DNA from: Eleginops maclovinus
Taxonomy: Eukaryota; Chordata; Actinopteri; Perciformes; Eleginopidae
Assembly: GCF_036324505.1 (NCBI RefSeq)
Contig: NC_086349.1
Span: 25,544,759 to 25,608,758, forward strand
Direction of reading: 5' to 3'
DNA length: 64,000 bases
In this document: piece by piece, positions 39,255-53,900 of the stretch
How the letters are laid out: every line of letters begins with the position of its first letter
Position numbering within the stretch: position 1 is the first letter of the stretch
Notes under the pieces: model-generated
The model's input: the letters and a program-made list of their open reading frames with translations, nothing else
The model's database searches: none
Told to the model about the DNA's origin: nothing
Translations under genes and position numbers: made by a program

Positions 39255-39513
39255 CTCCTGGGACATGTCTCAATGCTTTAATGTTCAGAAAGCTCTTGTG
39301 CCTGTGCTGCAGCACCTCTTTTCACCCTCTGTCTGAAACCAGAGCCCAGTCTGCTCTGATTGGTTAGCTACTAAAGCAAATAAAGAAGTCCAATGGAGGC
39401 TCTTTTATTTCTTAAGGCGTTTCCCTTTGGAGGGAACACAGGAATTGTAGTCTTTGCAGACCATTTACATGCACAAAAACCAAACACCAAGAACCATAAC
39501 AGGGCCTCTTTAA
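39236..39513 (+). mobile_element. Right part of a TTAA-type miniature transposon
   Basis: Shares TGGGACATGTCT, TTTAATGTTCA and AGCCCAGTCTGCTCTGATTG with the copy at 53545 and, inverted, with 33115. It ends in GGGCCTCTTTAA, the family terminus. The left half has been replaced or expanded into the 57-bp minisatellite. Confidence 0.75.
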
Positions 39514-40405
39514 ATTAGAGCGTGTCCCAGTCAATAGTACTGTATGTTAAAAGCAGTATGCAGAAAACACCAGGATGTTCTAAATGCAACCGGTCACTTT
39601 CAAACTCTGCAGAACATATACATTTTTCTGGCCATGCTGACCCAGAACCAGCGCAGCGGATATAAGAGCAAGAGGCTCAACGTTGAAGTACGTCCCAATT
39701 GTTTGCATACTGCGTTACAAGAGTGTGTACTCTGCGGGTGCTGCTGCAATAAAGGGAACAAGTATGTGGTCTTGAACACACCCTACATATGGGTCAGGAA
39801 CAAAAGCAAGATGGCAGTCATTTTTACAAGGTTTTTTTGCAGGTAACACAAGTAAAAAAACAAAGAGGCACTTATAGCCTCTTGCTTCTTAATAAAAACA
39901 ACAAAGGGCAGTTTTTGATGAGCATGTCACCAGATATCACTGTCACTATCAGCTATATCGTACTGATAATCAGGAAGTCCTGTCTTAAGGACAGCTGGGA
40001 CTTTAGGGGCTTTCACACAGGTTTCTACAGGTAGACAGGACACTGGTTTGTTAGGACACCTGAACAAACCGCACGGCCTTCAGATACAGATCCATTGTTT
40101 GATATTGTGTTTATGCTCAGACGTGTCCAGGCATCTTGTGCATATTGTCCCTGATATAAAAAGACATTCCTGTTTTGTTTATGGAGGTACCAAACCATCA
40201 GAGGAAACGCTGCTTTGTTTGCATATCTGTTTTTGCATGGACACGTCCAGGAATTTGAAGTAAACAGTGTTATACTCTGTGAAACACTGGCTGTATCAAA
40301 CTAACCCACTGTTCACAGATAAGAACATTTCAGAAAAACGACTCAGTTTCTCTTCATGTCTGCTGATCCCAAACAGCTGCAGGCACATGTAGAAGCAGAT
40401 AGAGG

Positions 40406-40586
<181 letters not shown>

Positions 40587-40891
40587 ATTAGCTCTCAATA
40601 GTCCAAACTGGTCCCTGACTAAACTAATAAATGAATACATTTAAATTGTGTACCAAACAGAAGGGTCCCAGGAGGGCAGTGCTCCTCTGAAACACCTTTA
40701 ACTCTCTAACAGCAAACACCTCCACCCTGCAGCCAATCAGCTGCTCTCTAACAATTACTCTCCATCATCAATCTCTCCACACACACGTTCTACTGCCTGC
40801 TGTGTAACTCTTTTTGTGTGTGTGTTGAGGGGGTGCTTCACAACAGCTGTCAACAAGCTATTGTGTATCGTCTAGAGGCAATGCAGAGCAG

Positions 40892-41038
<147 letters not shown>

Positions 41039-42044
41039 CTGCTGAGGGAACAATTGCTTCCTCATGTTTAAATTCAGCAGACAGTTGCCTGGGCTTTCAG
41101 CCGCCTCTTCCTGAACTTCGATCACAATAAAGTAACTAAAGTACTTTTGGATATTTAATTACACATTTGGGGTTCATTCAGTTTCAGTATTTCCATTTTA
41201 TGCTTCTCTATGTTATTCTGTGCCACTACAATGTGTATACATATATAAAAACTACTATTACCATGGATTTCAATACCTGAAAGTTAGTTACTAAATAGGA
41301 AAAGTAAAAGGACGGACAATCATATATAGAATTGTGTAATGTGCATTATGAGTAATAAGTACTTTTGGTACTTTTAAGGGGGCAATATGAAGAAAATCAA
41401 ATATCTGTATTTGTTTTACATCAATATCCAATATTTAAACAATAGTTTACGATCAGTAGAGCATTTAATGGTATTTACTTTAAGGAATTTATTTAACGGC
41501 ATTTTACATTTTTTATGGTTCTATAAAAGCAGTTCTGGTAAATTCAGAAAACGGCAGCCGTTTCCTGTAATGCAGCTTCAGAAACCAGGAAGATACTGAA
41601 GCAATAATACAAAATCTATAAATGTGAGACGATAAATATCAAATGACAATATCTATAAATTGCCCAGCTTTAATTTGGGTATATTTTATTACTTTTACTT
41701 AAAATAAATGCAGGACTTTTACTCATAACAAAGTATTTCCACCCTGCTGTTTTACTATTTCACGTAGAAATGTGGCTACTTGTTCCCCCTCTGTCTAAAG
41801 TCACAACCACCAAGTTCAGATAGGCATCCCTCCTTTAAATGTGAAGGTCACCATGATGAACTTGGGTTAACGCAGGCCTTTCTGTAAGTGTGTGTGTGCG
41901 TGTGTTTTAATGCCTGCCAGTGTGTGTGTTAGAAGTAGTCAGCATCGGCCGGCCACATTCTCCACATATTTCCCATTCCAGTCTGAGCCGGGCCAAACTC
42001 CTGCTGATAGAGCCTAGAGACTCTCCTTATACCTGCCCTCAAGT

Positions 42045-42046
<2 letters not shown>

Positions 42047-42124
<78 letters not shown>
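42047..42124. repeat. (CA)n microsatellite
   Basis: About 39 uninterrupted CA units. Confidence 0.95.
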
Positions 42125-42126
<2 letters not shown>

Positions 42127-42545
42127 GACATATATAATTAAAAGTAACAACAGGCTTAAAAAAAGTGAGTCACACAACAAAAAAGACAGCCTCTAATTTA
42201 AAACTTTTGTGCCAGCATGTCCTGTCTTTCAGAGTGAATGACAAACATGGAGAGAGTTACACAAAAGGAAGCAGGTAAACAACTAAAGAAAAGTCCTTAC
42301 TGCACGTGAACGCCTCACCTGGACCTGCCCTGACACGCCTGCCTGTCTAAAGGTGTGTTAGCTGATTTATTTAGAATATTTAAACACAGAAACTCACCTT
42401 CTTCTGTCGCGGTTGATCCCTCTGGTTGTAGAACACACTGTGCTGCCCTGCGTACGATAAGAGTGTGTGAGAGAGAGTGTGTGTGTTTGAATGTGAGGGG
42501 ACTCTCCGCTCAAGACAAACCTGTTTCACAACTCAAAGCGTTTCA

Positions 42546-42580
42546 CCTAGGCTCCGCCCCCTGCCCTCTGATTGGTCCGT
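42546..42580 (-). promoter_or_regulatory. Candidate minus-strand promoter with GC box and CCAAT box
   Basis: GGCTCCGCCCCCTG is followed by CTGATTGGTCC, i.e. a GC box and, on the minus strand, a CCAAT box. The nearest gene in that direction is the FAM110 gene, whose 5' exon acceptor is at 38109. This would imply a first intron of about 4 kb holding the minisatellite. No transcript evidence. Confidence 0.3.
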
Positions 42581-43354
42581 TCACTCTCCTACAAGAAGAT
42601 AACCGGACTGCTTCTGGTCACGTGACTCAGACTTCGCTCCTGCTGATAACACTCCAGGGGTCAGAGGTCACCTGCTGTTTATGACTTATGAAATATGGCA
42701 CCAAGGTATAGAACATGATAGATAAGAAGGCAGTGAGGACAAACATATAAATATATATATTGTAGTTCTTTCTAGCCGAGAACTACAGCATGGCGCTAAA
42801 AAGAGGAACTTTATGAGCGCTGAATTTGACATTTTCATTTGCATATTTATTAATTATGGTCCTCTTTGTACCCTGATGTATGAGGAGTTTTGTTTGTAAA
42901 TAATCTTAATACAAATGTGTTTTATATTTTCTATATAACAATACAAATACAGTGTAAATAAGAAGCAAAATGAATCAATTATGAATTAGAAAAATAGATG
43001 TTAATTTGTAAAACCCTCTCTAAGTATTTCTCCTTCTTTAACTCTATGTATGCTGGGTATGTGCTGTATAAGTAATGTGAATGCAAAAGGTCATATTTTC
43101 TTAAATATAAAACAAAGGTTTGAGGGTATGCAGACAAGTTGCCTTTTTAAAGTTTTAGATATTTAGATTTCCGTATATAGTTTAATATATATATTGTGAA
43201 ATGATGTCAGTCCAACCTGAAGAAAGACAAACAAACAAACAAACACATTTTACAAGTCTCTCTTAAAATCTTGTAAATGATTCCCAGAAAAATGTTCTTA
43301 TTTTTGGGATATTCTTTCTCATAAATCTCAATTATTTTTCTGATTTATTTTTCT

Positions 43355-43367
43355 TGTATTATTATTA

Positions 43368-43399
<32 letters not shown>

Positions 43400-43402
43400 T
43401 TG
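43355..43402. repeat. (ATT)n microsatellite
   Basis: About 15 ATT units with one TCA interruption. Confidence 0.9.
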
Positions 43403-44946
43403 ATTCTTCTTCTTATTGTTATTATTACTATCATTATTTTGATTTAAATCCTAGTTCTTCTGATTTATTTTTGATGTATCTTCTGTAGACGTACTGAATG
43501 ATCTCAGAAGATAGATGAGTTTATTTGTGCATATTTTTGTGTGCATGGTGCCTTTAAATAATAAATGACACAACAGGACAAAGAATTTAGACAAATTTAA
43601 TATCAGCATAAAGTTGTCTCTCACAATCATACCAACAGATTTATAATCTCGTTTTAAACAGAAATAAAACAGCGACCGACACCAAGTATATCAAAATAAG
43701 TCAAAGTGTTTTTCCACTATAAGACGTGAACGCACAGAAACGCTGCAGTGTTTTATCTGGACTGCACAACACTCACAACCTCAGGGAGCCACTTTGAATC
43801 CTCCTTTGTGTGAAACTCCATCCCATAATATTTGGCCATTGAGTGTTCTTAGCTGTAGTTTACAGTCATGTATAAAACATTGCACATAAGAGCACAGAGA
43901 AGTGGTTAACAATAATATATATTCCATATTTTCTTGATGGAGGAGCGAGTTTTAATAACCACATTCATCACTTTTCACAGGATTCATAAACATGTATACA
44001 CTGCATTAGGAGTCAACACGGTGACGGCGTATTATGGGCTGTATAGAACAATAACAATTCAATGCTGGAAGGGAAACAATCCAGAGAGTAAATCAGAATT
44101 CCTGAGATGTAAGTCGTTGGTTAACCCTAACCCTATTTTTCAAATGCTTCATTCATACATTGAAGGTCCTGATACACGACAGGTGGCAATGTGATGAGCA
44201 GAACCAACCTTGCTAAGTAAAGACAAAACATATAAATAAATCTTTACTAACGTTTATCCAATCGTCTTGTTTATGTTCAGATTTTTTCTTGCACATTTCT
44301 GACTGGATTTTTTCCCCGTCTCGTATATTCAGAACTTAAAATATCAGAAATTCTCTGATTTATTTTCTCGTAAATGTATGACTTGAATTCTGGAATATTT
44401 AGTTTATTTTCTCTTTAAATTATTACTTAAAATCTCAGATATATTCTCAATGTTCTTCTCATTAATCTATTATTTCAAATCTCAATTTCTGAATATTTTT
44501 TCTGGTACATTTCTGACTTTGTAATCTCAGAAAATATTTGATTTGCTAGATTTGTTATGTAATCATTTCTGAGAATTTGTAGGTTTTTTCTTATTTTTGT
44601 TCCTTAATAATTTCGGAAAAGCTTTGCTCAGAAATGTTGAGTATTTCCTTGGATTACTTCCCCTGCCCTGGCTCCCTTCCCCATGACTCCTCCCCCTACA
44701 GTGAGCCTAATACCCCATCATGTGGGACTGTTGCATTAAAGGTCAGGTCTGAGGTGTGCTCTGCTTCCTCTTGATAAGTAGGGTGGGACTGCAGATCACC
44801 TTTGTTATTAAAGTCTGCATGTCTTGTGTTATCATGAACCCTGTGAACACCAGAGTGAGGAGGGGCTGCGTGAGGAGACAGACTTTACTCCTCCCACTCT
44901 GGGAAATGGTGTAAGTGAACGGTCTGTGGTCGGGAGATCTGTGCTG

Positions 44947-47900
44947 TTAGGAGATGGCACAGTTTTTATCTTTGTCCTTAGCTCCGAGGCTGTGAGCTCT
45001 CCTCCTCCTAAAGCTGCCTCTCAGCCCCCCCTTCTGAACCTCCCTCTCCTCCCCCTCCTCCTCTCGCCCTCGGTCCTCCTTGGGGGGCTGTTTCCGGAGC
45101 TGGGGGGGCAGAGGGATAGGTTTCCCCAGGAAGAAGCCCTCCTCCTCGGAGTCTGAGGAGGAGGAGCAGGTGGAGCAGTCCTCGTGTTTGTAGTGTCTCA
45201 GCTGCAGGCTGAGAGAGGAGGGGTTCCCTCTCTCCCCCTTCTCCCTCTCCCCTCTCTCCCCCCTCCAGTCCAGGACGTCGAGGCGGGGTCGTTCGGATCG
45301 AGAGCGTCGGGGCCGCCGCTCTGACCCGGTGTGGAGGGCGGGGTCCGAGGGAACACGAGTCCTGCTCCAGCCCCGCCGCAGACTCCGCTGGTGATACGAG
45401 GATCCATCTGAGAGGACATTCAGACATTTAGAGAAACACGTCCATAAAATACCACACATTTATCAGATGTTCTACTTTCACAGAGCTAAATGTTTTACCG
45501 ACTTCTGTTCTGATCATCACTTCCAGAAACACATTTTCTCAGCGATATCAAAGATCATCTCTTTTCAGAAAATATTAAACCGGCTTCTTTTCACAAATAA
45601 TTGGCGAGACCTACGAAAGTGTCCAACTTAAGATAAAAGCACGGATTTTTCAGACAGTGTCACAAAATATGAATTATTTTTCATTTGAATCTCATTTAAA
45701 TAAAAACATTTTTAGAGCATTTTAGATGACAACACAATCCCCACTCCTAAAACTGCCACTAAGTATTATAAAGTATTATTATCTTCCACTGTTTCATTTC
45801 CACTGAGTTCTTATTTTTAAAGTAAATGAGTCCCTGAAAATACTGGGTATGTAATGCTGTTATGGCATGACATTTTGTTTTAATGGGGAAATGTTTTCCT
45901 TGAGGGTGTGACACTTTATTAGAGGAACAGGATTCCCAAATGATGTGAGATAATCTTGGCTGGCTGTTCTGAGTTTGTCTCATAGTTTGTTGAAGTTACT
46001 TTGCAAACTTCAGTCATATCCATTTCTCTCACCCAGCAGATCCATCTGAGGGGGGATTCCCTTCTGCAGATTCAGCCGGCTCCCAAAGCCTCCCTCCTCC
46101 TCTTCCTCCTGCTGCTGCTCCTCTTCCTCCCTCAGATCCTCCTCCTCTTCCTCCTCCTCCTCTCCTTCCACAGAGTAGCTGCTGCTGATTGGCTCTCTGA
46201 AGCTGACCCTGGCTGTGCCGCTGCGGGACAGAGGTGGGGGGGAGTCTGAGGGCGTGTCCTCCAGCGGTGGTGGCGGCGGGGGGAGGCTCGGAGAAGGGGA
46301 GTCCCGGGACATCACGTCACGTGACTTCAACGGGAGAGGAGGGGGGAGGACGGAGGAGGGGTCGGGGGGGGAGATGGGGGAGATGAGGTGAGAGTTTTTC
46401 TGAGGAGGAAACACTGCGGAGGGAGGAGCAGAACCAAAGTGAAGTGATTTCATATTTACACAAAAATACAGATTTGCTCTCGTTTTAGTTTAAATCCCTT
46501 TCCATTTCTGTTAATTTCATGAAATAATGTGTGTCTTTTGCACTTTTCTCAAATGCTTAACATCTTTTTTAATAAATACCTTTCTGAAATGTGCTTTATA
46601 GATCATTTATAGATATAGTTTGCTGTAGAAAATCTCCATCCCTTTTCCATAAAGTCCAGAGGGAGGCCTTTAAATGTCCAGACATTCAGTTTAACACGAT
46701 TCAAAAACAGGAAATCTCCTCTTCTGAGAGAACAACATTTCTACATGCACAATGACTTGGATGTTTTCCGTATGTTGTGATTATAAAGTGATTCATTATA
46801 TGTTTTAATTAGATATTAATTAGATATTTCGTTTGTCAGATAAACTAAAATGTGATAATGATTTTTGATTCGTTTTTGTTATGACCATCAGATACTCCCT
46901 TCATTTCAATATCAAACAGATAAAAGCAGAGAGTCTATACATCTAAAGGGGCTGAAGATCCTAAATTGTTAAAATAGTTGGTGATTATTTTTCCTTTGTT
47001 GACTAATTGTGCAGCTTTAATCGACACCATGTTAAGTGTAATAGTGATTTGTGATACCTTGCATCACCTGGTTGGTCCTCTCCACCCAGTTCCTGCAGTC
47101 CTTAGCGCTGCTCGTTCCTCTCGAGTTCAGACCAGTCAGTCCAGTATTCCCATTCAGCGCCGGAGCCGTGTCCCCCGGCAGTAAGCTGTAGTGGGGGAGG
47201 TCGCTGGGCCACGACGGGCCTAAGCCGTTTCCTAGATGGATGTGGGGGAGAGGGGAGTACGAGCCCCGGGGGTGAGGCTGACCAGCGGGGGAGGGAAGGC
47301 CGTTCTGAACCGGAGTGGTGCAGTGAACACCTGGGAGGGAGGAATGTTCTTTTAAATGGCACTCAGTAAATGATTTAAAAATACATATGATTATATGCTC
47401 TACAGGTGAGAGGAAAAGTGTGACCCCCGGGCTGCCCTCACCTCTGTTCTCCCCCGCTGTGTGTATGCAGTCTTTAGAGACAGTCACCGGCAGCCTGACG
47501 CCCTCTGGTGGCTGCAGAGGAGACCCACAGTGCTGCTGGTGTTTCCCCGCCTCCCAGCGCCGGTGCTGAGTGGGTCTGATCTGCAGAGCGGAGTCGCAGG
47601 AGTCGGAGTTGTCGGGGTCTTCTCCCAGAGAGCAGGGCCTGGAGCAGAAGATGAGTCCCGATCGGGGGAGGAAGGGCCGGCCGAGGAGGGGCAGCCGGCA
47701 GCGGGCGCAGCAGAAGCACGACTCCACGGCGTGCCAGTGCTGCCCCTCGTACGTCATCTGGCCCTGATCGATACCTGGGGGGGGGGGGGCATCATTAATG
47801 ACCAATCACTACATCTGTCATACTGTTGATATTTATATCTACATTATAGTTTTATTTCACAGACATTTTGTCGTCTTAGGACATCAGAGCAGCTTTTATA

Positions 47901-50900
47901 AATGATGCTAAAGTTAAAGTAAAGAGTTTATAATTAAACAGTGAAGAACATCTGCCTCACAATGGCTTTACACCACATATGAACCCCATAAATCAGCTTT
48001 GTTATTCTTAATTCAGTGTTCCCCGCAGGTGAGGCAGTACTCCGTAACCTTTAACTAGTTCATTTAAATAGTAATGTTTGCCTCGTTAATTTTTTGGGTG
48101 TTTTTGGACATTTCTGGCATCGCAGGACATCAGAACAAATGTTTAAAGCTGCCTGATCATTTCTGTCAGCTGTTATAAACCCCAGTAAATGAGCTTCTTT
48201 ATTCTTGGTTCAGTACCTATATGTTCCCCGCAGGTGTCGCAGTACTCGGCGTACAGCGACTCGTAGCAGGAGCAGCAGTACGGCCGGCTCTCCCTCATGA
48301 TGTAACGCTGCCCGCCCAGCGCCGCCTCACACTCGAAGCAGCAGAAGTGCTTCATGTGCCAGTACCGCCCCTCGGCCTCCGTACACTCATCAGCCAGAAT
48401 AATCTACGGTTCAGACACAAGAGACGGGGGGGGCGCAGAGGTCAGTCAGTGATGATTTCTCCCACAGAAGTAAACAAATCAGTAGGAAAAGTGATGCTGA
48501 GGATTTGGGTTAACAGGATGAAAAAGGTCAGTCTCTGCAGATCCATTAAGAGACGTCTGCTAAGCTCTTAAGTCACACTGAGAGCCGTTCAGAACAGGAA
48601 AACTGAAACACTCTCAACCACGCATAGATCTAAGAAAGTGATGTGAAACAGGAATAGTAAATCACCTGAAAGGGCCTGAGGAATCATTTTGGGGATATTT
48701 CTGCACATTGAATCTCAATCCTCCTACACAACGCCTCATGCTTTGTTTATTTAAGATATCTTTAAATACCACCTTCTGTTTACGGCACATACAGCTGTTT
48801 ACAATCCATATATTTATATAGTTACAATAAGCAGTATTTTATTTTACTGTACAGCTTTGAATTATGGATTCTGTTTCACGTACTCTATTATAAATGTAGA
48901 AAGTCTTATTCCTGCACTATTTCATCTCTTGTTTTCGTGTATCATGTCTTAAGTATATTGTTTGTTGCACTGTTGGAAGAGCCTTGGAATAATTGTTTTA
49001 AATTGCAAAAAAACTACACTGTTGATAATGTGACAATCAAGCCTTTACATTTTTCATATTTATCTCTAATAGTTTGTGGCGGACAGACTTTTCTGCACAC
49101 TGCCCTAAAGTGTTGATACACAGCAACTCTGAATATTTGAAACAGTTTTAGTACTCATTTTCTGTCCTCTCAATACTCCACTAGAACTAGAACATTTACA
49201 GCCTTTCAGTTGATTTGATTTAAATGTGTATTTGCTATGCATAAACTAAATCATGCATGGATTTGTTTTGTTAAGAATCATTTTGCTTACTTAATGTGAA
49301 AAAGTTTTAGAAATCGGGAATGTTTTCCACACGTATTCTCTGAATCTATCCAGGAACAGAAAAGCCTTACTGTATCCATTTCAGTTCATAAGCCCTTACT
49401 GTTACCATGTGGCATTGAAATAGGTATCGAAAATCTATATCTGTTAAGGTTTTGTGTCAACGCTAGACACTATCTGCTGCTGCTGCTGGGTTTATCAGGT
49501 TTGATGTGCCGAGGTGTCGGAGCGGGGATCAAGCAATCAGGAACGTTTTCTGTGGAGTGCAAATCGTTTTTCGACCGCATGACGCCTTTTATGACACCCG
49601 AGGGCGCGCTGTACCATGTGACTGGTTTTAAATAATGTTAGTGATCCGGTTGAAACACACACTCTCAGAACAGGAGGTTAAACCACTGCCACCTTCTGTG
49701 TTCATGCTGCCCCTCCTCAGGCTCTATCATTATATTGCTGAAACAACCCAAATATATTCTACAGAAAATATACACTATTTTTATATAAATTGGATAAAAT
49801 TAAAACTGATGTTTTGTTCATTGTTTAAAGTTTTTTTCCAAACTGAAAAATGTGTGTGTTCACATTGCTGAGAGTCATTTCCATCGATACTTAGTTTGTG
49901 GTATGTATAACAAAAGAAAGAAATCAGCTTTAAATCGGAAAACTATTTAAAGCATAAAAAGCATAAAAATATGGATTTAAGGCAAACAATATATAAATAA
50001 TAATAATAATTTAAACAAAACTAAATATTTAATAACATTATTTGAAATTAATTAATACAAAATACATACAAATAAATAATAATAATAATTCTAATGTGGA
50101 TTATAATTCAAACATAGAGCTACATTAAACCTGATTGCAAGATGGTGACATATAAAGGGGGCTAGGATATGTCATACAGAGGTCATATCTGCCTATGTTA
50201 CCCTATCTCCCCAACAGGGGGTGCTGTGTGCACATGTAGCCTGGAGAAATGAACCCTTTGCGGACTAATTTGACCTCCCCTGAGCCCCTCACCTCGTCGC
50301 AGGCCTGGCAGCGGGGCTTCAGCCTCTCGGCGTGGTGCCGGCCGCAGTAGATGTTTCCCTCCTGGAAGAAGTAGATGAGGTCGACCAGCAGCTCGCTGCA
50401 GGTGTGACAGCGGAAACACTGAGGGTGCCAGCAGCCGCTCTGCCCCGCGCGGCTGGCAAACACCGCGATGTCCCCCCCGCAGATCTGACGGCCACACTGG
50501 AAAACATCAGGGGGAAGGAAGTTAGAGGGTGACAGTTCAACCCAAAATACACACTTTTCCTCTCACCTGTAGAGCTGTTTATAGATCTAGATTGAGTGTT
50601 AGTTGCTGGTTTGAACTTTGCACATATTAGGCGATATAATAGTGGGTTTTGGACTTCCTTTGTGGTAAATGTATTAACTTTTTGATCTCTATAAATGACA
50701 TATAAGGCACGTGAGAGGGATTTTTCCTCTGTTTGCTGGTCCCGAATTTTTTTCAGTTTTTCCTGTTCATTATGTTTTTCTTCGGGAGTTCTTTCTTGTA
50801 CACTGCAAGGGTAACGGACAGAGGGGTTTGTGTGCTGTACACACTGTAAACCCCCGGAGAAAAATCTGTAATCTGTGATATTTGGCTTTATAAATACAAT

Positions 50901-53900
50901 TTAATTGATTGATACTAGTTGGCACTTGCTTGTGTGCTCAAACGCTCAAGGTGATAAAATACCTGTAAAAAAACCTCAACAGCAACGCCTCTTTCTAGCA
51001 ATCATGACCGAGTAGTTATTTTTACCAGTTGTTATTTGCAGCCCTACTCCATTGTATTGGAGCGAATACAGACATCTCTACAGCTGATATCTCACACACT
51101 CTGCAACTCACACCAAAACGGTTCAGATAGATAAAAAGCAATGCAGAAATTTAGATTGTTTTATCCGTCTCTTTCACCAATGATGAGCTGTGCATGCTCA
51201 GCAGCAATTTTCCTTCACAGCCCTTTAATCGTCTCCTCCCCTGAGCCATTCCTGCACCTACATGCACCTATAGTCCTATAAAAAGTTCCTCCTTCTGCAT
51301 CTCGGTGTCTTTCCCTTGCGTGCATTATGTTGATAACAAGCACACATTTTTATAGCCTGTTTAACGAGGGAGTTCTTCTGCGTGGTTTTGGAGACATCAA
51401 ATAAAAAATGCTGCTCTACCTGTTGGCAGATGGCGCCCGTCATCGTCAGAGGGAAGAGTCTGACGACGCCTCGGCCCAGGTTCTCTCTCTTCCTCTGCTG
51501 ACTGAACACTCGCAGCTCCTTCTTCTCCTCGTCGTCCAGAGTGTTGCAGTACTGAGACTGCAGGAAACACAGATAATGTGGTTGAAATATGCAAAGAAGA
51601 CTACTTCTTAACCTCAAATACCTCTTAGTTTCAGTGAGAATAATTCAATCCGTCTCTTGTTTATGATTGTGTCACTTAAATTAACAACGAATGTGTTGTT
51701 TATACGCCTCTTGAAATGCATCATCCCGTTTTTAAAGTGTCATTAGAAGCAACTGGAATTAAAGAAATAAGAAATTGTTTTGTATAGTCCAAATGAATTA
51801 AACAGAACGATTATTTACCAGTTTCTGTAAAAACTGAAGGAACAAAGAGGCACACTCATACAGGGTATACAGCTGAATATAAACCAATTCATACTGGATT
51901 ATCCTCACACACACGATTGAGTAGGATAGATTATTGCAAATTGTTCATGTATGAAGTGTCAGGTATGTCAGAAAATGCTTGTTTCAGCCTCTAAAATAAG
52001 GAGATTTCCTGCTATTTTCAGTTTCATATCGTACTTCAGTGAATATCTTTGGGTTTTTAAGTGACAAAGAAAGTAAATAATGGGCAGAATAGTCAATAAT
52101 AAATAATAATTCTTGGCTGCAGCCCTAGTTTAATTTTGACATGTCACCAGAGTCTAACATTACAGCATTAGTGAATCCGAACTCTGGATCACGGTGGCGT
52201 TACCTCGCTGTCGTGAGCTGGCAGCTGGTGCAGCAGCTGTTTGATCCGGTATCTCTCCCCCGGACTGTTTACATACGGGACCCGGTCCTCCGGCAGGCAG
52301 CTGAAATACTGGTACACCTGTAGCAGGAGATAAAGGTATTTTAGTTCATTTCTGTCACCTCATACTACTCAAATACACATTTAGAAAATATTAAACAAAT
52401 AGTTGAATTAATTACATTTAATTACATTTATACTGAAGCTCGTTACAAAAATGATAGTTTAATTCTCACTAAAATGATGCTTAAAAATGTAAGAAATAAC
52501 TAAAGAAAGAAAATAAAGACATTAAATTAAAATAAAGAAACAAACAACATTTAATTAAACAACGAAACAAAGGAATAAATAAAGGAAAGACAAATATTTT
52601 AAGGGAACAGCAGACAAAATAAAATGTATAATAAAAAATAATATGCATTTTAAAACTAAAAGTACAGGTCTTTAAAGTTTATATTTATGATATTCCTAAT
52701 AATTCACACCAAAAAAGTGTAAAAACATAAATCTGTACATGTTATTGAACTTCTTCTTATGTATACTGTTATCAATGTTATGTATTACACTCTGTCAGGG
52801 CTTGTTCACATAAGGATCATCAATAACAGAGTGCAGAGATCCATTTATTCATTTACAGAGCAATTTACTCAATAACAGTCGTAAATCAGAAGCCCTGAGT
52901 ATTTAGTTCCCATGGTAATAAAAGTGTGTGTGTACGAACACGTCCAATGGAACCCTGTGTGTTGTTTTCCCTGTCTCGATGCGTCTGCTGTTACCTGTTC
53001 GGGCTTGAGCCCCGGCGGCACCCAGGCGTATTCCTCTGAAGCGCAGCCGGAGTCGTCGTCGGAGATGGAGTGTCTCTGGAAGTCGGACACCAGCTTGGTC
53101 ATCATCTTCTCCAGCTGACCCGGCACGGCCCGCACCGCGTGTTCCTCACGCGCACACTTACAGTGCACACAGATCTTCCTGCAGGGACAGAGAGGACATC
53201 TGAGATTCATCCCTGAGGAGCTTTTTAAAATAGTTTGGCTGATTTACAGCTCAAGCTAAAGCTAACGAAGTGTCGAATATTTCAGGAAGCAGGGTTCTCC
53301 TGGTGCTTCAGGTGCAAAGGAGCGGTTAAATAACATCAAATACAATCAGAATATATTACACATGGACATTTAAATGCCAACTCATTCAGTTCATTTTCCA
53401 ACCCCACATTAAAGAGGGTATGAAAGCCTGTCAGATGCGCCCTTCATTGACACCACACATTAACTTCCAACGGTGTTCAGCTGAATAAACTTTACTGTTC
53501 AACACATTTTACACTAGTTTTCACCTCAGTGTTTTCACATATCCCTTAAAGAGGACACATAATGTTAATGTTCAGGTTTCATATCAGTATTTGTGTCTCT
53601 ACTGGGACATGTCTCCATGCTTTAATGTTCACAAAGCTCTTCTCATACTGCCTGTGCTGCAGAGCCCAGTCTGCTCTGATTGGTTAGCTGGCCGCCTCTG
53701 TTCAACTGCTTAGAGATGTCCCGCCCCTTAGCCCATCACTACAATGTGTCCGAGTGCTAGCCAATAGAAGTGCAAGTGTTCAATGGTGATGTCACTCTGT
53801 TCAGGAAGTAAACAAGGGAGTCTAATGGAGGCGTTCAGGCATGAGAGAAACTCCCTCAATCAATTAAGTTAACCAACCCTGTAATCATCATCATACCCCG

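Noticed and set aside
38137..39367. Two reading frames of about 390 codons on opposite strands
   Set aside because: Both come from a stop-free 57-bp tandem unit whose length is a multiple of three.
44119..44134. TAACCCTAACCC telomere-like text
   Set aside because: Only two units in AT-rich DNA; not an interstitial telomere.
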